This document shows positions 11,900-23,223 of a stretch of DNA of 64,000 bases, piece after piece. The position numbers and the translations under genes are program-made. The number at the start of each line of letters is the position of its first letter. The stretch's first letter is position 1. The notes below the pieces were generated by a model, which saw nothing but the letters and a program-made list of their open reading frames with translations, made no database searches and was not told the DNA's origin. This DNA is from Armillaria gallica (Eukaryota > Basidiomycota > Agaricomycetes > Agaricales > Physalacriaceae), in the NCBI GenBank assembly GCA_037576215.1, contig JBANDB010000010.1, positions 3,240,733 through 3,304,732 on the forward strand, written 5' to 3'.

Positions 11900-12680
11900 C
11901 GGAACCTCTGTAACCAGGCTGTCACGCTTAGATTTCCCACGCTTTCCTGTATCCTATGCTCCGCCCTCCCGCTCGTCATACCCCGCCCTGCGCTCTTTCT
12001 ATTCCCTATTTGTATCGATATTTATTTTTGGGCTTGATCTTAGCATCTTTTTGCTATATGATGGGATCTCTGTGCCTAGGGATAGTCCCTTCCTCGATTT
12101 ACTTGTTCGATCCGACAGTCTTCTGTGCCTCTTCTTGATTTATCCCGATATATCCTCTGATTCTTGTTCCAAACTCTCCGAAAGTATGTCGGGGTGGGTA
12201 CGGCCGGGTCCCCCTGTATCAGTCTCTGCGATATGTGCGCTCGGTCATGAGCCTAGACCCAAACTAGTTCAGTGAACAGCGAACTGTCTGTTCACAACTC
12301 TAACGACAGGAAAAGTTACAAATAAAAATACGGGAAATATATCTAGCATACTTTTCCGACTTCTCAGCAGTTGCCACTGTGAGCTCAGACATTTATCCTG
12401 CGCTGTGAATAGATGTCCCAATCCTCTCGTTAACATTTTCTTGTGCACAGAGGGTCTTCCTGGTGTGTGTACAACTGCGCCTAAGTTGTCCATAGCTCAC
12501 TTTCCTGTGTTGTGCACAAGGTACTGCCATACCGCCGAGTCTTCCTGGTTTGTGTACAGCTGCGCCTACGTTGTACACATCTCACCTTCCTGCGTTGTGG
12601 ACAAGGCCGCCACATTATTCGGGTACGTCCCTTTATATATTGCCATGCTGGCGCCTTTCGTTTGGTGCACCTGAATCCCC
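11900..12680. repeat. Left subterminal region with TGTGCACA-type motifs
   Basis: No gene. Between 12440 and 12670 lie eight motifs of the form TTGTGCACA, TGTGTACA, TTGTACACA or TTGTGGACA, spaced 20-40 bp, several in the repeated context CTTCCTG..TGTG..ACA.CTGCGCC. It lies just upstream of the first element gene and could serve both as subterminal transposase sites and as a promoter. Confidence 0.6.
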
Positions 12681-13489
12681 ATGTCCCTCTCAGAACGACC
12701 AACCTCACATCCTCAGAGACTTCCTCTCGCTGCTCCGACTGTCGAGAGTGAGATAGATGCCGATACGGCGGCTCTTTTTGACTTTGACTCTTTGTTTGAA
12801 GACCATTCGACTCCTTTCTCTTCGTTTGTCAATTACTTCTGTCTCCTTGACTCAGTTTGTTCATTACTCTCGCTGTGCAGAAACGTATTATTCTATCATC
12901 CGTATAATGATATACACACCATCGAAGTGTAAGAGCTCTTTTTACGCTATTTAGTCTCTTTGTTCACTCTATACCCAGCGCAATCATCGGAGTCTTACCC
13001 ATTCCAGGGTTCTATGAATACGCGATCCGACTCGACTATTCCCCAGAACAGCGACTCTGGCTTGCCGAACGTGGTCCCAAATTTGAACGTGCTGTTTGCC
13101 GCAATCGGGTCATTCCCTTTTTCCGACAAGTTTGGCGTGATTGGTTCGTTGAGTGGCCCGGCGCAATTCAAAGTACCCCTACGCAAACAGAGAAGGAGTT
13201 CAAGCAGATGAGGGCCGATGAGGAGCACAGGAAAATTGTATGTCTTTCTCTTGTCAAGTTCGAACTGCCCTGCTCATTTGTAACTATTCAGGAAATTTTT
13301 ACCTTGTACATAATGGGCCTCAAAAACCGATGGATTGAAAATGGGCCCCCGCCTCAGAATTGGACTCAGGCGAGAGTGTTCGCAAAGCTGCAAGAGCTCG
13401 AGGAGATGATCACGCGGCGATTCAAGTCGGTAGAGCATTACTTTGTGGAGATCGAGGAGCGTTGGAACGTAGAGGATTTAGGTCTATAG
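12681..13489 (+). CDS. Element gene 1: module protein (5' exons unresolved)
   Basis: The well-supported part is the last two exons: about 12992-13235, then 13293-13489, with a GTATGT..TTCAG intron between. It encodes FYEYAIRLDYSPEQRLWLAE, then VIPFFRQVWRDWFVEWPGAI, an Asp/Glu/Lys-rich stretch, and NWTQARVFAKLQELEEMITR before the stop. This has the same outline as three other genes of the element (Q-R/K-x-x-L ... F-x-x-x-x-x-x-W-F-x-x-W/F-P). The first exon probably starts at ATG 12681 (MSLSERPTSHPQ) with an acidic DFDSLFED stretch. I could not find a splice path that joins it in phase, so the gene may be damaged near the 5' end. Function unknown. Confidence 0.45.
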
Positions 13490-13605
13490 ATAGTACACTT
13501 GCTTCGCACATCAAAACCTTTTTACAATTTCATGCATTTCAATACAAATACAATAGAGCGCAGTAAGCAGTAAAAAAAAAAAAGTTTGATGTGAGAACTA
13601 CTTTG

Positions 13606-16600
13606 CTACATACGACGGTCACGTAAGTCAAGGTTGATCGTAGGATCAAAGTCGGCTGAAGAGGTAGGCAAAGAAGCCGTTACTTCACTCCACTGGGTCG
13701 CTGCGCTCGCGCAAAGGTCTGACCACATGGCGGCCTGCCTCAGTGCGTACGCCTTTTTCCCCGGTGAGCTTGCACGTGCAGCTCGGTCCTCCCACACGTT
13801 GCAGTAGTTTTGGAAGGTGACTTCGATCCGACGGATCTCCTCCGTCAACAAATCACACTCCTCCTGCCAGCGCTGGGCGCGAGCGCGAGACTTGCACCAT
13901 TCAATACGTAACGCTTAATTAAAGGAATGTAAGTACGTGAGTTTCAGCGAAGTCAAGATTGATTGACCTTCTTGCAACCCTTTCTCACCTCCCTGAAGAT
14001 TCGTCTTCCATATCCACGACAACGTGCGTTGTCCCTCGGAGGTCCCCTCGTTATACGAATCCAATCCACGTACATCTTCTGGCTTGAGGGGTGATAGAGC
14101 TCCCTTCCACTCCTGGTGGCCTAGGGCCGCAGATACAGCCTCCAAAGCGTTATAAACACGTCGGTATCGTGCCGCGTCTGCTTGAATCTTGGTCTCCACC
14201 CTATGCATCAGGACATTTGCTTTCGTTCCGTATCGCTGTCCCCTGGAAAACCGTTGACGCCATATCATCAAATATGATTTCAATAGCAGATGATCACGTA
14301 ATGTTGCCAAAGTATCGTGTGCCTGAGCAAGACGTAGTCGGCGCTCATCGTTAATGACCGTATTTTGAGTGGAGGGATGTACAGCATTGAGCCGCAGTGC
14401 ATGAGAGGGAAGGTACAACGGGACCTTGGAGGCATGCACTTCGACACCGGGGGCACGACGATCGTCATCCCTGGCCCGTAGCAACGTAGTCCTTGGCATG
14501 TAAGTCTTCTGTACGTCAATCCAAGCATCAATTTTGCGAGAGATGCGATTAGCCTGTTGTTGCACTCGGGTGCGTTGGAGATCAGTCGAATGAGTTCCGA
14601 GCCCGTTCATGTCATCGATCAGTCGTACCCTCAAAAGTTCGTTAGACTACGACTGTTAAGCGCTGTTGTGAAGACATACTGGGCTTCCTCCAATTGCAAA
14701 CCCTGAGCGATGAATTCGCTAGGGCTAACGTCGTGACGGATTTCAATCTTAGTTTCCTGTTTCTCTTCCCTAGCTAGCTCAAGGCGTACTGCATTTTCCG
14801 TGACAGCTGGATCCATCTTGCATGAGTTAGATTTATACTATCCAGATAAATGACTTACGACGTAAAGTCGGGGCGAAAGGATTAGGCTTTGTCCGATCCA
14901 TTTCCCAGCTCAAAACCATGGAGCGCCACTGGACAATGGCCTCCGCATGCTCCGTTTGTAGAGCGTCTTCGTAACTCATAAATTCGAGTACATGCTCTGC
15001 GCGCGCGCTGAACGCATCCCAAAATCTTTGGCAAATTGTCTGTGCTACTCATAGCCATGAGATGAAGCCTTGGCAGTAGCAGTGAACTACGAACCCATAA
15101 TAACAATCTTGCGCCAATTATAGTCACCAAAATGATCATCGAGTGTGTCTCGCCGTGATCCCGGACCCATCTCCTTGGTGCTGTTCGCCAAAGCATTCGT
15201 CGCGGCCCAAGTTCTCTCTGGCGCCTCTCCGTCTGTTTGTCCAACCTTTGCCAAGAAGTTGAAGGAGAAGTCGTTGCGACACTTGAGGATATGCGCTGGT
15301 AAATGAAATTTTGGTACAAGATAGAGGATGTTGCGTTCCAGTTGATCGGGTTGCAGTTCGGACGGATACTTGTTGATGCGTGCAAAGAAGTTCTTGTGCC
15401 ATTGGCATGTGATATCATATGAAATCACGAGATCAGGCGGCGTACCGCAGGCAAGTGTTGACAACACGAAGTAATCCATGTTGATGTACCTAGTAGATGT
15501 TTTAGTATATGATTGGATCATTCGTACATTCTTACCTTTCTCCCTTTTGAAGATCGCCGACGGATAGAGGAAGCTTCATATCATGGCGACCGCAAACTAC
15601 GGCCCCAACGCCGGTCACTGCCGCTCCTTGACCGCCTCGGCTATTCGCGAGTTTGACAGCGTCGTGATTGTTACAGGTGCTTTTTTCTTCGGCCGGAATT
15701 ATTTTGCCATATTTCTCGAGAAACGATTGAAAAGTGGTTTCGTCCACAAAGTAGGCGTAGCCATGGTTCAAGCTGGGATCATTATCTTCGCTAGATACAT
15801 TCAGGCGGCGCAGCCGGAAGTTGGCATCAACTGTGAGAAATAGGCGGTATAACCAACGTTTTGACCTGGAACAATCTCTGAGATCAATAGTACAATGACT
15901 TCACTCGCTGTGGCTTACCTGTTTTCCATCCACCCCGCTGGTAAATTCACATGAGGATGGGGACAAGCTGGACAACGTGGCACCAATTCCCCGGGTCTCG
16001 TCGCTGAAATTCCCCCTGGTTCATGTCCACGGCCAAAGCGCTTCAGACAGCGCAAGTGGCGCCATTCACGTATTATTCGTAAAAATGTATCATACCGATC
16101 CTAGCGCTAACGTGAGATGTGAGAACGTAAATGGAACCAACAGACGTACTGGAGGAGTATTCAGCCCTGTGTTGTCCGAGAGCCGGGCCAGTGTGTGATA
16201 GAATTCATAGGCAGAAACCTTGGACATGAAAGATAGGACTTGAAACAAGTGCAGAACGCGAAATGTCGCAGCAGTTTGAGGATAAATTGTGGTCGCGGGC
16301 CACAGGCGGCTCCTAAGCAATTGGACGTGCCGCTCAATGGATTGCGTACAATTGCAGAACCCCATCTGCACGGTGTGAATGCCATCCACGTCAATGACTA
16401 CAAATGATTTGATGACCGCGGGGAGGATACATTTCTGTCCCAGTCGGTGTCCTAGCTGGATTATTAGACCAAGGCTAGTGAGAGTTGTCTTCTTAAAGTA
16501 GGTACCCGTCCATTCCTGAGAATGGGAAGTCAGATAGGAATACGCCGCAACAGATTCTTCACTTCACCTCGACCTTATGAAAAGGAATGGCCTGGTGACC

Positions 16601-17195
16601 ACCCACAATGCACCTAGCACAGAGCATTCGTCCATCAAAACAAGAGACACAGCGATAATGGCCTTGTTCGTCATGACAAGCATGACATCGGTCGATTCCT
16701 GAAAGTGGCGCTTCCAGACGCAGGATCTCCGCCATAAATTCCTCGCGTTGGGAGGTCCATACCAACAGTGGGTGATCCTAGTTGGAATTCAATGATAGAC
16801 GGCTCTTGAAAGATGATTCCACTTACACCTAAAGGCCTAGGGCGTCGTGTTCCTTCTGCCTCGCCGTTTGCGACCTCAGCGGGAGCACTATAATCGGGGT
16901 CCAGAAATGACATCCTAGACATACTGGCCAGTATGGAAGTATCAAAGAACATGGGTTCCGGAGGAAGCAAAGGAGGTTCTTCGACATTCCCAGCAGACAT
17001 AGGTACTGACTGTATCGCGACAGCCATTGTTCGCACACTGATGCCAGAGGAGTCAACTCGAGAGGAGTAATCCGTGTGATGGTGATAAGTCTGCGATGAG
17101 CGTGGTACCCGAACCCGAACTTCGTCTTCATCACTGGCTTCATCAACAATGTCCACTGCTGCACGGCCCCCTCTTTTCTTGCGACTGTAATTCAT
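13606..17195 (-). CDS. KDZ transposase with CxC2 cysteine cluster
   Basis: DDE/RNase H-fold transposase of the Kyakuja-Dileera-Zisupton class. Ten exons (17195-16827, 16777-16568, 16515-16150, 16100-15919, 15865-15536, 15489-15091, 15025-14859, 14806-14680, 14629-13989, 13913-13606) join in phase to 717 aa. Residues ~150-320 form the CxC2 domain: Cys pairs at about 154/157, 166/169 and 176/179, then EWTGTYFKKTTLTSLGL and FYHTLARLSDNTG. The catalytic core follows: RLFLTVDANFRLRRLN, GVGAVVCGRHDMKLP, QKGERYINMDY, VISYDITCQWHKN, PKFHLPAHI, TDGEAPERTW. The C-terminal third has the family's helical region (ERRLRLAQAHDTL, TLSWIWK). The exon 6/7 junction (GTAGTT..CAAAG) is the least certain and leaves that linker shorter than usual. 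It lies tail-to-tail with gene 1. Confidence 0.88.
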
Positions 17196-17492
17196 GAGGT
17201 CAAGTTAAACGATTAGAGGGACAAAGGGCGTTGAGAGAGTTATCTCTTACGATTGACTCACCCAACTTTAAGTATACCACGTGAAATATTCTTTTAGGGC
17301 TGGTTGAGGTTGTAAGCATGTCGCGGTGGGTGTCGTACTCGATTCCGTCGACATATGGCCGTTGATGAACCGACATACAGCCAGATTTTCTCCGAGGATC
17401 TGATTGGAGGAGGAAGTAGAAGCAAAGAGGAGTCCCATTTAGGAAAGACCCTACTATGTTTCACGTGTGAGTCAAACATACAGTACAACTAT

Positions 17493-18044
17493 TTAAAAGT
17501 CGTTATCAGCAAGCTTGCGCGGTTTGGGAGTCTTTTCGCTCCTCCGGAAAGAACCCCCTGACGTCCCTCCCTCCTGCCCACAGCCTTCTTCTGCCTTACT
17601 CTCCCCCCCCCTGCCTTCCGACTCTGCTCGCTTCCTTGCCTTTCTTTTCAATATACCTTCCGCATAGAACGGAGCCCAAAATTCGAGCGTCTGAACAATC
17701 AAAGCAAGGTCCTGCATACAGGTCAGCATCCATTCGGAGAAATAGGACCTACGTTAATCAACTCACATTTTGGCGGCATGTGTTCCAGTGTTCACAAGCT
17801 TCTTGGTCCTCAGGGTCCGGGGATTGGAGCTCGGTTCGAAATCGATCATGCCAGACCAGCCACAGTTGTGATTGGAATTGAGCATATGCTCGCGGTTTTG
17901 TACGAGCACTTCTCTTCACACGGCGGTATTCGAGGAGATAAGGTCGCAGGAAACGCTTTTGGACTGGAGTGATGGGTGGAAAAGCCGACCTATAGTAGTT
18001 CAGGGTAAACCTAGGACTCCATAAAGAATGGCAAGTACTCACAT
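17493..18044 (-). CDS. Element gene 3: short module protein, split start codon
   Basis: Exons 18044-18043, 17989-17767 and 17711-17493 give 147 aa. The start codon is divided: AT lies before a GTGAGT donor at 18042 and G follows the acceptor at 17990, so the first coding exon is 2 nt. Protein begins MSAFPPITPVQKRFLRPYLL, continues FQSQLWLVWHDRF (same module as genes 1, 6 and 8) and ends in a long Lys/Arg/Glu/Gly-rich tail (RKARKRAESEGRGG) that could bind nucleic acid. It is transcribed in the same direction as the transposase and lies ~300 bp upstream of it. Function unknown. If the split ATG is wrong, the nearest alternative start is not evident. Confidence 0.5.
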
Positions 18045-18099
18045 TTTTCTGCTTCAGTTCAAAGTGGTTGTGTTAACGGGGGCTAGTTCTTTCTAGAGT

Positions 18100-18420
18100 C
18101 ATCGTTGCTTCTTTTTGAGGGTGAGGAATTCCTGTCAGGTGCATGAAAGTTCTCTGTTTTGTGTACAGAACAACATCCTCACTTGTGCACAAGTACGACC
18201 GGTGGACTAGCAGATGACGGTCATTTCTGTTGGGTGCGTGACAGTTCTCTGTCTTGTGTACAGAATGACTTCCTGACTGGTGCACAAGTACGACCTGCAG
18301 GCTAGCAGATGATGGTCATTTGGCTCATTTCCTGTGCAAACAAGTAGGCTCCCTGATCTGTGTACAAGTGCTCGCCCTGGTCAGTGCACAAGTACGACCG
18401 GCCATTCGGCCAAGGGGTCT
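18100..18420. promoter_or_regulatory. TGTGCACA/TGTGTACA motif cluster between divergent genes
   Basis: Seven motifs in ~250 bp, partly as a ~70-bp tandem unit: CAGTTCTCTGT.TTGTGTACAGA ... TTGTGCACAAGTACGACC ... CTAGCAGATGA. The cluster lies between divergently transcribed genes 3 and 4, so it is a good candidate for a shared promoter and protein-binding region. Confidence 0.5.
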
Positions 18421-18463
18421 TGCCGTGTCGGATGCCGAATCAACTCTTCGTTTCCCGTCTAGC

Positions 18464-19248
18464 ATGGTTACGCCCAGGCGCGCCCCCATCGAAGAAGCAG
18501 AGCGTCGAGAGGCTCACAACGCCTGCAGCAGACGCAGCTATGCCAAGTAATTTCATTTTTTAACCTCCTTCCATGATTTTCAATGAATCCCCCAGGAATC
18601 GCCTTTCAATCAATCAACGATGTAGAGATACCTATCACCGGCAGAAAACGCACCCATCCAAGGCAAACAGGTGAGGAAGATCGCAATATTGCTCTAATGG
18701 CACTCCTCTGACAATGTACCAGACCCTTGGAGCCCCTTATTCGGAAAGCTGCGCGCCTGGTGGACATTGAGGTTAATAGTGGACACTCTCATACTCAGTA
18801 CGTTATTCCACGCTTCTGCGCCTACTCTCCCTCACAAGTCGGTAGGCGGAGCTCGGAATTGGCTGAGGCTATGGACCAGGTTGAACGGCTTTCTGCGCGG
18901 TTCAGAATAATCACAAGCGGATCCCCAAAACGGCACGCATGCATTATATACAAGGAATACGCACGGACGATGACCGAGGATCACCCTAAAGGCTGTCGCA
19001 GCCTTATCAATAATGCAGTCCTGGAGATCTCATCCCTCGAACAATCCCTTCAAGAGTACGAGAATGTCATACTCAACTATGCTGGCGTCGGGAAGGAAAT
19101 GAAGCGGTATCGTTCGGTCTGGGAACCCATACAAAGGTTGGTTTGTTGGTTGGAAGAGATGCTATGCGAGGCCATGATCAGTCCGGAAGGTTTAAGGGAG
19201 AAGTATGACAGACGCGAACTCGCGTTTAGGGCACTCAATCAGGATTGA
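18464..19248 (+). CDS. Element gene 4: basic N-terminus protein, paralogue of gene 5
   Basis: Exons 18464-18546, 18596-18670 and 18723-19248 give 227 aa. The N-terminus is strongly basic (TPRRAPIEEAERREAHNACS, SYAKNRLSINQRCRDTYHRQ), a pattern common in Agaricomycete hypothetical proteins and reminiscent of a DNA-contacting basic region, but I see no leucine zipper. The C-terminal part shares WEPIQRLVCWLEEM ... PEGLREKYDRRELAF with GEPIRCLVRWLEDI ... PQELRFAYGNKRLMW of gene 5, so the two are paralogues. The stop lies 14 bp from the stop of gene 5 on the other strand. No enzymatic motif. Confidence 0.65.
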
Positions 19249-19262
19249 ATTGTCGTAGCTAC

Positions 19263-20102
19263 TCAAATAAATTCTCTCTGCCACATAAGCCGTTTATTGC
19301 CATATGCAAATCTCAACTCCTGAGGACCATCAATACCTGCTCGCCAAATATCCTCCAGCCAACGAACCAAGCATCTGATCGGCTCTCCTGCCTTCGACAA
19401 TTTTTTCTGCTGCTCACTGGAACCATCAGCCTGGAATGCCTTGGCAACCACCTCAGCATAGCTCTTTTGTAGGCGGTACAAGTCATCCAGGGGATCAACA
19501 AACAGAGAGAGCTGGCCTTGTCGTCGAGAGTTACTTTTAAAATAAAGTCGCAGGACAACTTCGACGTAGTCGTGGGGCATCTTGCCTTTGAGAAGGTCCT
19601 CGAACTCTTGCACGATGGCTCTGGCATCCGCACCAAATTTTGGAAACAGATCTGGAGGAGGTGCAGGCTTGGGTGCAGTAACAGGGCTAAAAATATCCAT
19701 TATTACCACAGAGAAATAGAAGATATTTGAGAACACAAACACAGATACAACCTCGTACTGGTTTGTGTTGCGTAATCTCTTGAGGCAAGTGACCAGCTTC
19801 GTCTCTACTACAGAAGAGGCTGACTCCTCCGAGTCAATTTTGGGAGCGGGCTCGCCTGCGATTCTGAAAGTGAAATTATAAAGTGGAATTGTGAATAGAC
19901 GCAGAGTTTGTTACCCCTGGGGACGATAAACGGCTTTGCGTCGAACAGATATATCATGTCTGTTTCTGAGTGGAAACAAATGCCGTCAGGAAACGCTGTA
20001 AGATAATTCATCAGGTACATACCTCACATAATAACGTTTACTCTTATCTCTGATAGCCTGCCGTTTTTCTGCAGGGGTGCGATATTTTTTCGGTGGTGCC
20101 AT
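19263..20102 (-). CDS. Element gene 5: basic N-terminus protein, paralogue of gene 4
   Basis: Exons 20102-20023, 19965-19915, 19863-19759 and 19686-19263 join in phase to 219 aa. It begins MAPPKKYRTPAEKRQAIRDK and continues SKRYYVRNRHDISVRRKAVY, a basic region. Then come an acidic/Ser stretch (KIDSEESASSVVE), a Pro-rich linker (APKPAPPPDLFPKF) and the C-terminal domain shared with gene 4 (IRCLVRWLEDIWRAG). Arranged tail-to-tail with gene 4, which suggests an inverted duplication within the element. Role unknown; a DNA-binding accessory of the transposon is a guess. Confidence 0.65.
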
Positions 20103-20827
20103 TCGACGACGTGGGAGGAAAAGGACTTCGTAACGGCTTGATCAAAGTTGCTCTCATACCCAATTGGCACTTTCATCTGATCGTCTCACCGTATCATCGT
20201 TTGTGTCCCTTCTGCCCTCCTCTTGTATGGTATGTACTCCCAAATATTCTAGATGATAATAACTATTGGTGGCAGAGGTTCTCTGAGTGATATGAGGTGG
20301 TATACTCCACTGGTACATGCGTAAATCCTAAGCACTATTTACTTCGTCTACCCTTTCTACCTTGATTTCTGACAATTATTCATACCTCATGAATCACAGG
20401 AAACGTCAAGAATGAGACCTGCCACAACGTGAATGCCTACAATCCACTCGGGAATTTGTTCATACCTACTGGGGTTTCTGACCATCTTCACAAGGATACG
20501 TATCCGTATGTATCAATGTAGCCACCATTCATTCAACTACAATGCCCAGGTTTTCTTCGCTGATTATGTGATAACCAGCTTGCGTCCGACAGTACTCAGA
20601 CTCGCCTGTAACGTGCTTTCAATAATGGAACTGGACGAGCCCCTATCAATGTACCATACCTCACGTGGCTGGGCAAAGGTATTTAAAGTTCCCACCACTG
20701 TCTTCCTCTTGCCATCCTTACCATGGCTTGTCTTTCATACACGATGGTCAGTTCATTTCTTCTATGTCGACCTCAAGATTTACCCAAAATTTCCTAGTCT
20801 CAATCCAAGTACCTACAAACCACGCAT
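20103..20827. other. Intergenic between element genes 5 and 6
   Basis: About 720 bp separating divergent genes 5 and 6. Open frames here (such as the one at 20433-20840) have no family resemblance and are probably promoter or leader sequence. Confidence 0.4.
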
Positions 20828-21528
20828 ATGGATGGACTAAAGACAGAGCACAATGTAAGTTCCTTGCCACCTCAGTCGATGTAGAAATTTTCCAACCCAT
20901 TTTGAATATCAGGTGGCTACTCAGTTCACCCGTCAACGCTTGGCGTTCCTTTGGGATCACATCGATGAATACGTCGACGCGATATACAGCGGCCATGGCG
21001 ACGCCTGGTTCGATGACATGTTGGGGAAATACATGGCTCAATTTCCGGATGCGGTGCTCAACAAACGCACATCGGGAGACCGGTTGCATTTCTACAGCAT
21101 CAAGTCGTTGAAAGATGTACGTTTATATCTTCCCCGGACTTTCTTAAGTACGCTCACACTGTTGTGTTTAGGATCTGTTAAAATGGATGGACAACCATGG
21201 CTGCGCACAGGTAAAGACTGGATACGCCTGCAACAAGGAGTTCAACACGACTCTCACAAGCACCCGCGAAGTCACCGCCACTACCATTGAAGAAATGTCT
21301 GCCGGTGGAAGCGACGTTGCCACTGCTTCTGACTCCTGCACGTCAGAGGAAACGAGCTCCGTAGATGAGCTGAGCAAAGAGGGCACGGAAACGTTGAGTA
21401 CTCTTGACGCCCAAATCAAAGAGTTGGAACAGTTGCATGCTAAGCTTCAGGAGGAGAGAAATGAAGTACGCGTGTGTGCCATTGATATATGGCTTGAGGG
21501 AGTTCGTCTCATGATGAACTCGAACTAA
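20828..21528 (+). CDS. Element gene 6: module protein with coiled-coil tail
   Basis: Exons 20828-20854, 20913-21116 and 21172-21528 join in phase to 195 aa. After MDGLKTEHN comes the module TRQRLAFLWDHIDEYVDA, then WFDDMLGKYMAQFPDAV. It ends with LLKWMDNHG, which parallels LYNWFGNHK of gene 8. A Ser/Thr/Glu-rich stretch follows, and then a probable coiled coil (LDAQIKELEQLHAKLQEER). A further intron near the end (GTACGC at 21467) cannot be excluded. Function unknown. Confidence 0.6.
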
Positions 21529-23223
21529 TGGTCAACTCGCTTCGCTAGAATACACTTCTGTACCCGTTTCAAAATGTCATCTTTATCTGTTATATGTTTG
21601 ACGCACGGAAAAGTTTTACATTTCTTGATGCAGTCGCTTCTTGGTCGCTTCTCAAGTAAACGTAAGTAAAAATAATTTCATCTGTACATAGTAAGCAGGA
21701 GCCCCGCAAAATAGAAATTGGTAAAACGAGGCAGGAAATGTTTTATTGAAGTGTTCCTGTTAATTCATGTCCTCTCGAGAATAGTAATTGATGACCGGAA
21801 TTGTATGAGAATGGCCTGAGTTGTGCACCAAAGAGCCAAGAAAAAAGAGAATCACACTGAGCTGACAGGTAGATCCGCTAGAGAACGCAATTAGAATAGT
21901 GGCAACATGTACCAGGAGCCTGAGTTGTGCACAGAAGAGCCAAGAAAAATGAGAACCGCATGGAGCTGACAGGTAGATCCGCTAAAGTGGGCAGTGGAAA
22001 CGTGTACGAGGTGCCTGAGTTGTGCACAAAACAGCCAAGAAACGTGTACGATGCGCCTGAGTCGTGCACCAGCGGGATTGATGGAATCGAGTTTCAAACA
22101 AACTGGGCAAATAGATCTGTCAGATTCATATCTGGAGGGCAGGCATTATATACAAGCAGCTTGCATTGTGCACAGAAATGCCAAGAGACCCAAGCTTCTG
22201 ACCAACTAGATGAAGAAAACTTTCGGAAGTGTGTACGAAGGTGAGGACCATAGATAAGTGACTGGCATTGTGCAAAAGTAGAGCAGAATCAGGCGAGCTA
22301 TGTCCCAGAAATAGCATTGAAATAGTGAACAGCTGTGAAAGCTCCCTGAGTTGTGCACAACTGGTATTGGATGACCCGAAAAATGGGGATCAGTTAAGAG
22401 AAGCCATGTGTAGAAGCAAAGAACCCGTCTGAGTTCAAGTAGGAGAACAACGTCGATCATTCACCTGAGAAGAAGTCGCATGTACTATGTAGAAGCCGAA
22501 AAGAAGACGAAGCGGTTGAAAATCATCTTCGGATCTTCAGGGGCAGATCAGACGTCAAAATGAAAATCGGCGCATCATACGACAATCCTCGTTCAAAATT
22601 ATACAGAAGAAAAGACAAGTAATATACGCACCTGAGGACCAGGAGGGACAAGGGAGGGAAGGGTCAAATTCATCCTAGTGATATCTGAATAAGTGCCGAA
22701 CAATCCACAGAAAGGATTATATTAAGCTACGAGTAAGCTTTTCATCGGGTGTTGCCACAAAGCCTCAGCTCTGGATCGACTGTAAAATCTAAGATATAAT
22801 ATGTAACAGTCTTTTTCGGCTGCTGCAAGCTGCTGTACTTGAGCTTGTTTAATGTCGCCTAGTAAATGTTGCATCAATGTTGCATGGTAACTAATTGCGA
22901 GCTCAGATCAAGATAGCGGGACACAAATTGATATTTGGGGGATGGTGGTAGGTATGGGACACTTGACAAATTGGGAGTAACTACTACGGGCACTGGATAT
23001 GAAGAAGGTACAGCGAATCAAGAGAATATCTACAGAGAAAGTATAAAAGTGAATTTACATGCCAAGAAAGATGCAAAGATAAATAAAAATGAGTAAAGAC
23101 CGTGATGAAATGAGCGTGAAAGCGGATGATAAATAAGACAGGATATAAGTCAAATTGATTGACACAATGGCTAGCGAAAAAAAATGGTCCAAAAAAGTAT
23201 GAGAAAAGAAACAAGGTACCCGC
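21529..23223. repeat. Gene-free element spacer with TGTGCACA-type motif cluster
   Basis: No gene recognised. From 21820 to 22450 about ten motifs (TTGTGCACA, CGTGTACGA, TTGTGCACAAC) recur in the context CTGAGTTGTGCACAxAxGAGC followed by GAGCTGACAGGTAGATCCGC, the latter present twice about 120 bp apart. From 22450 to 23223 I see only AT-rich sequence. Confidence 0.5.

Noticed and set aside
12400..12670. CRISPR-like array of short repeats
   Set aside because: The repeated TGTGCACA-type motifs are short, palindromic and irregularly spaced, and the genome is eukaryotic.
14882..15418. 178-codon minus-strand frame overlapping the transposase
   Set aside because: An alternative frame of the KDZ exon; the frame with TDGEAPERTW and YDITCQWHKN is the conserved one.
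20433..21111. 135- and 148-codon plus frames before element gene 6
   Set aside because: They cross the better supported splice donor at 20855 and the acceptor at 20912 and do not contain the shared module in frame.
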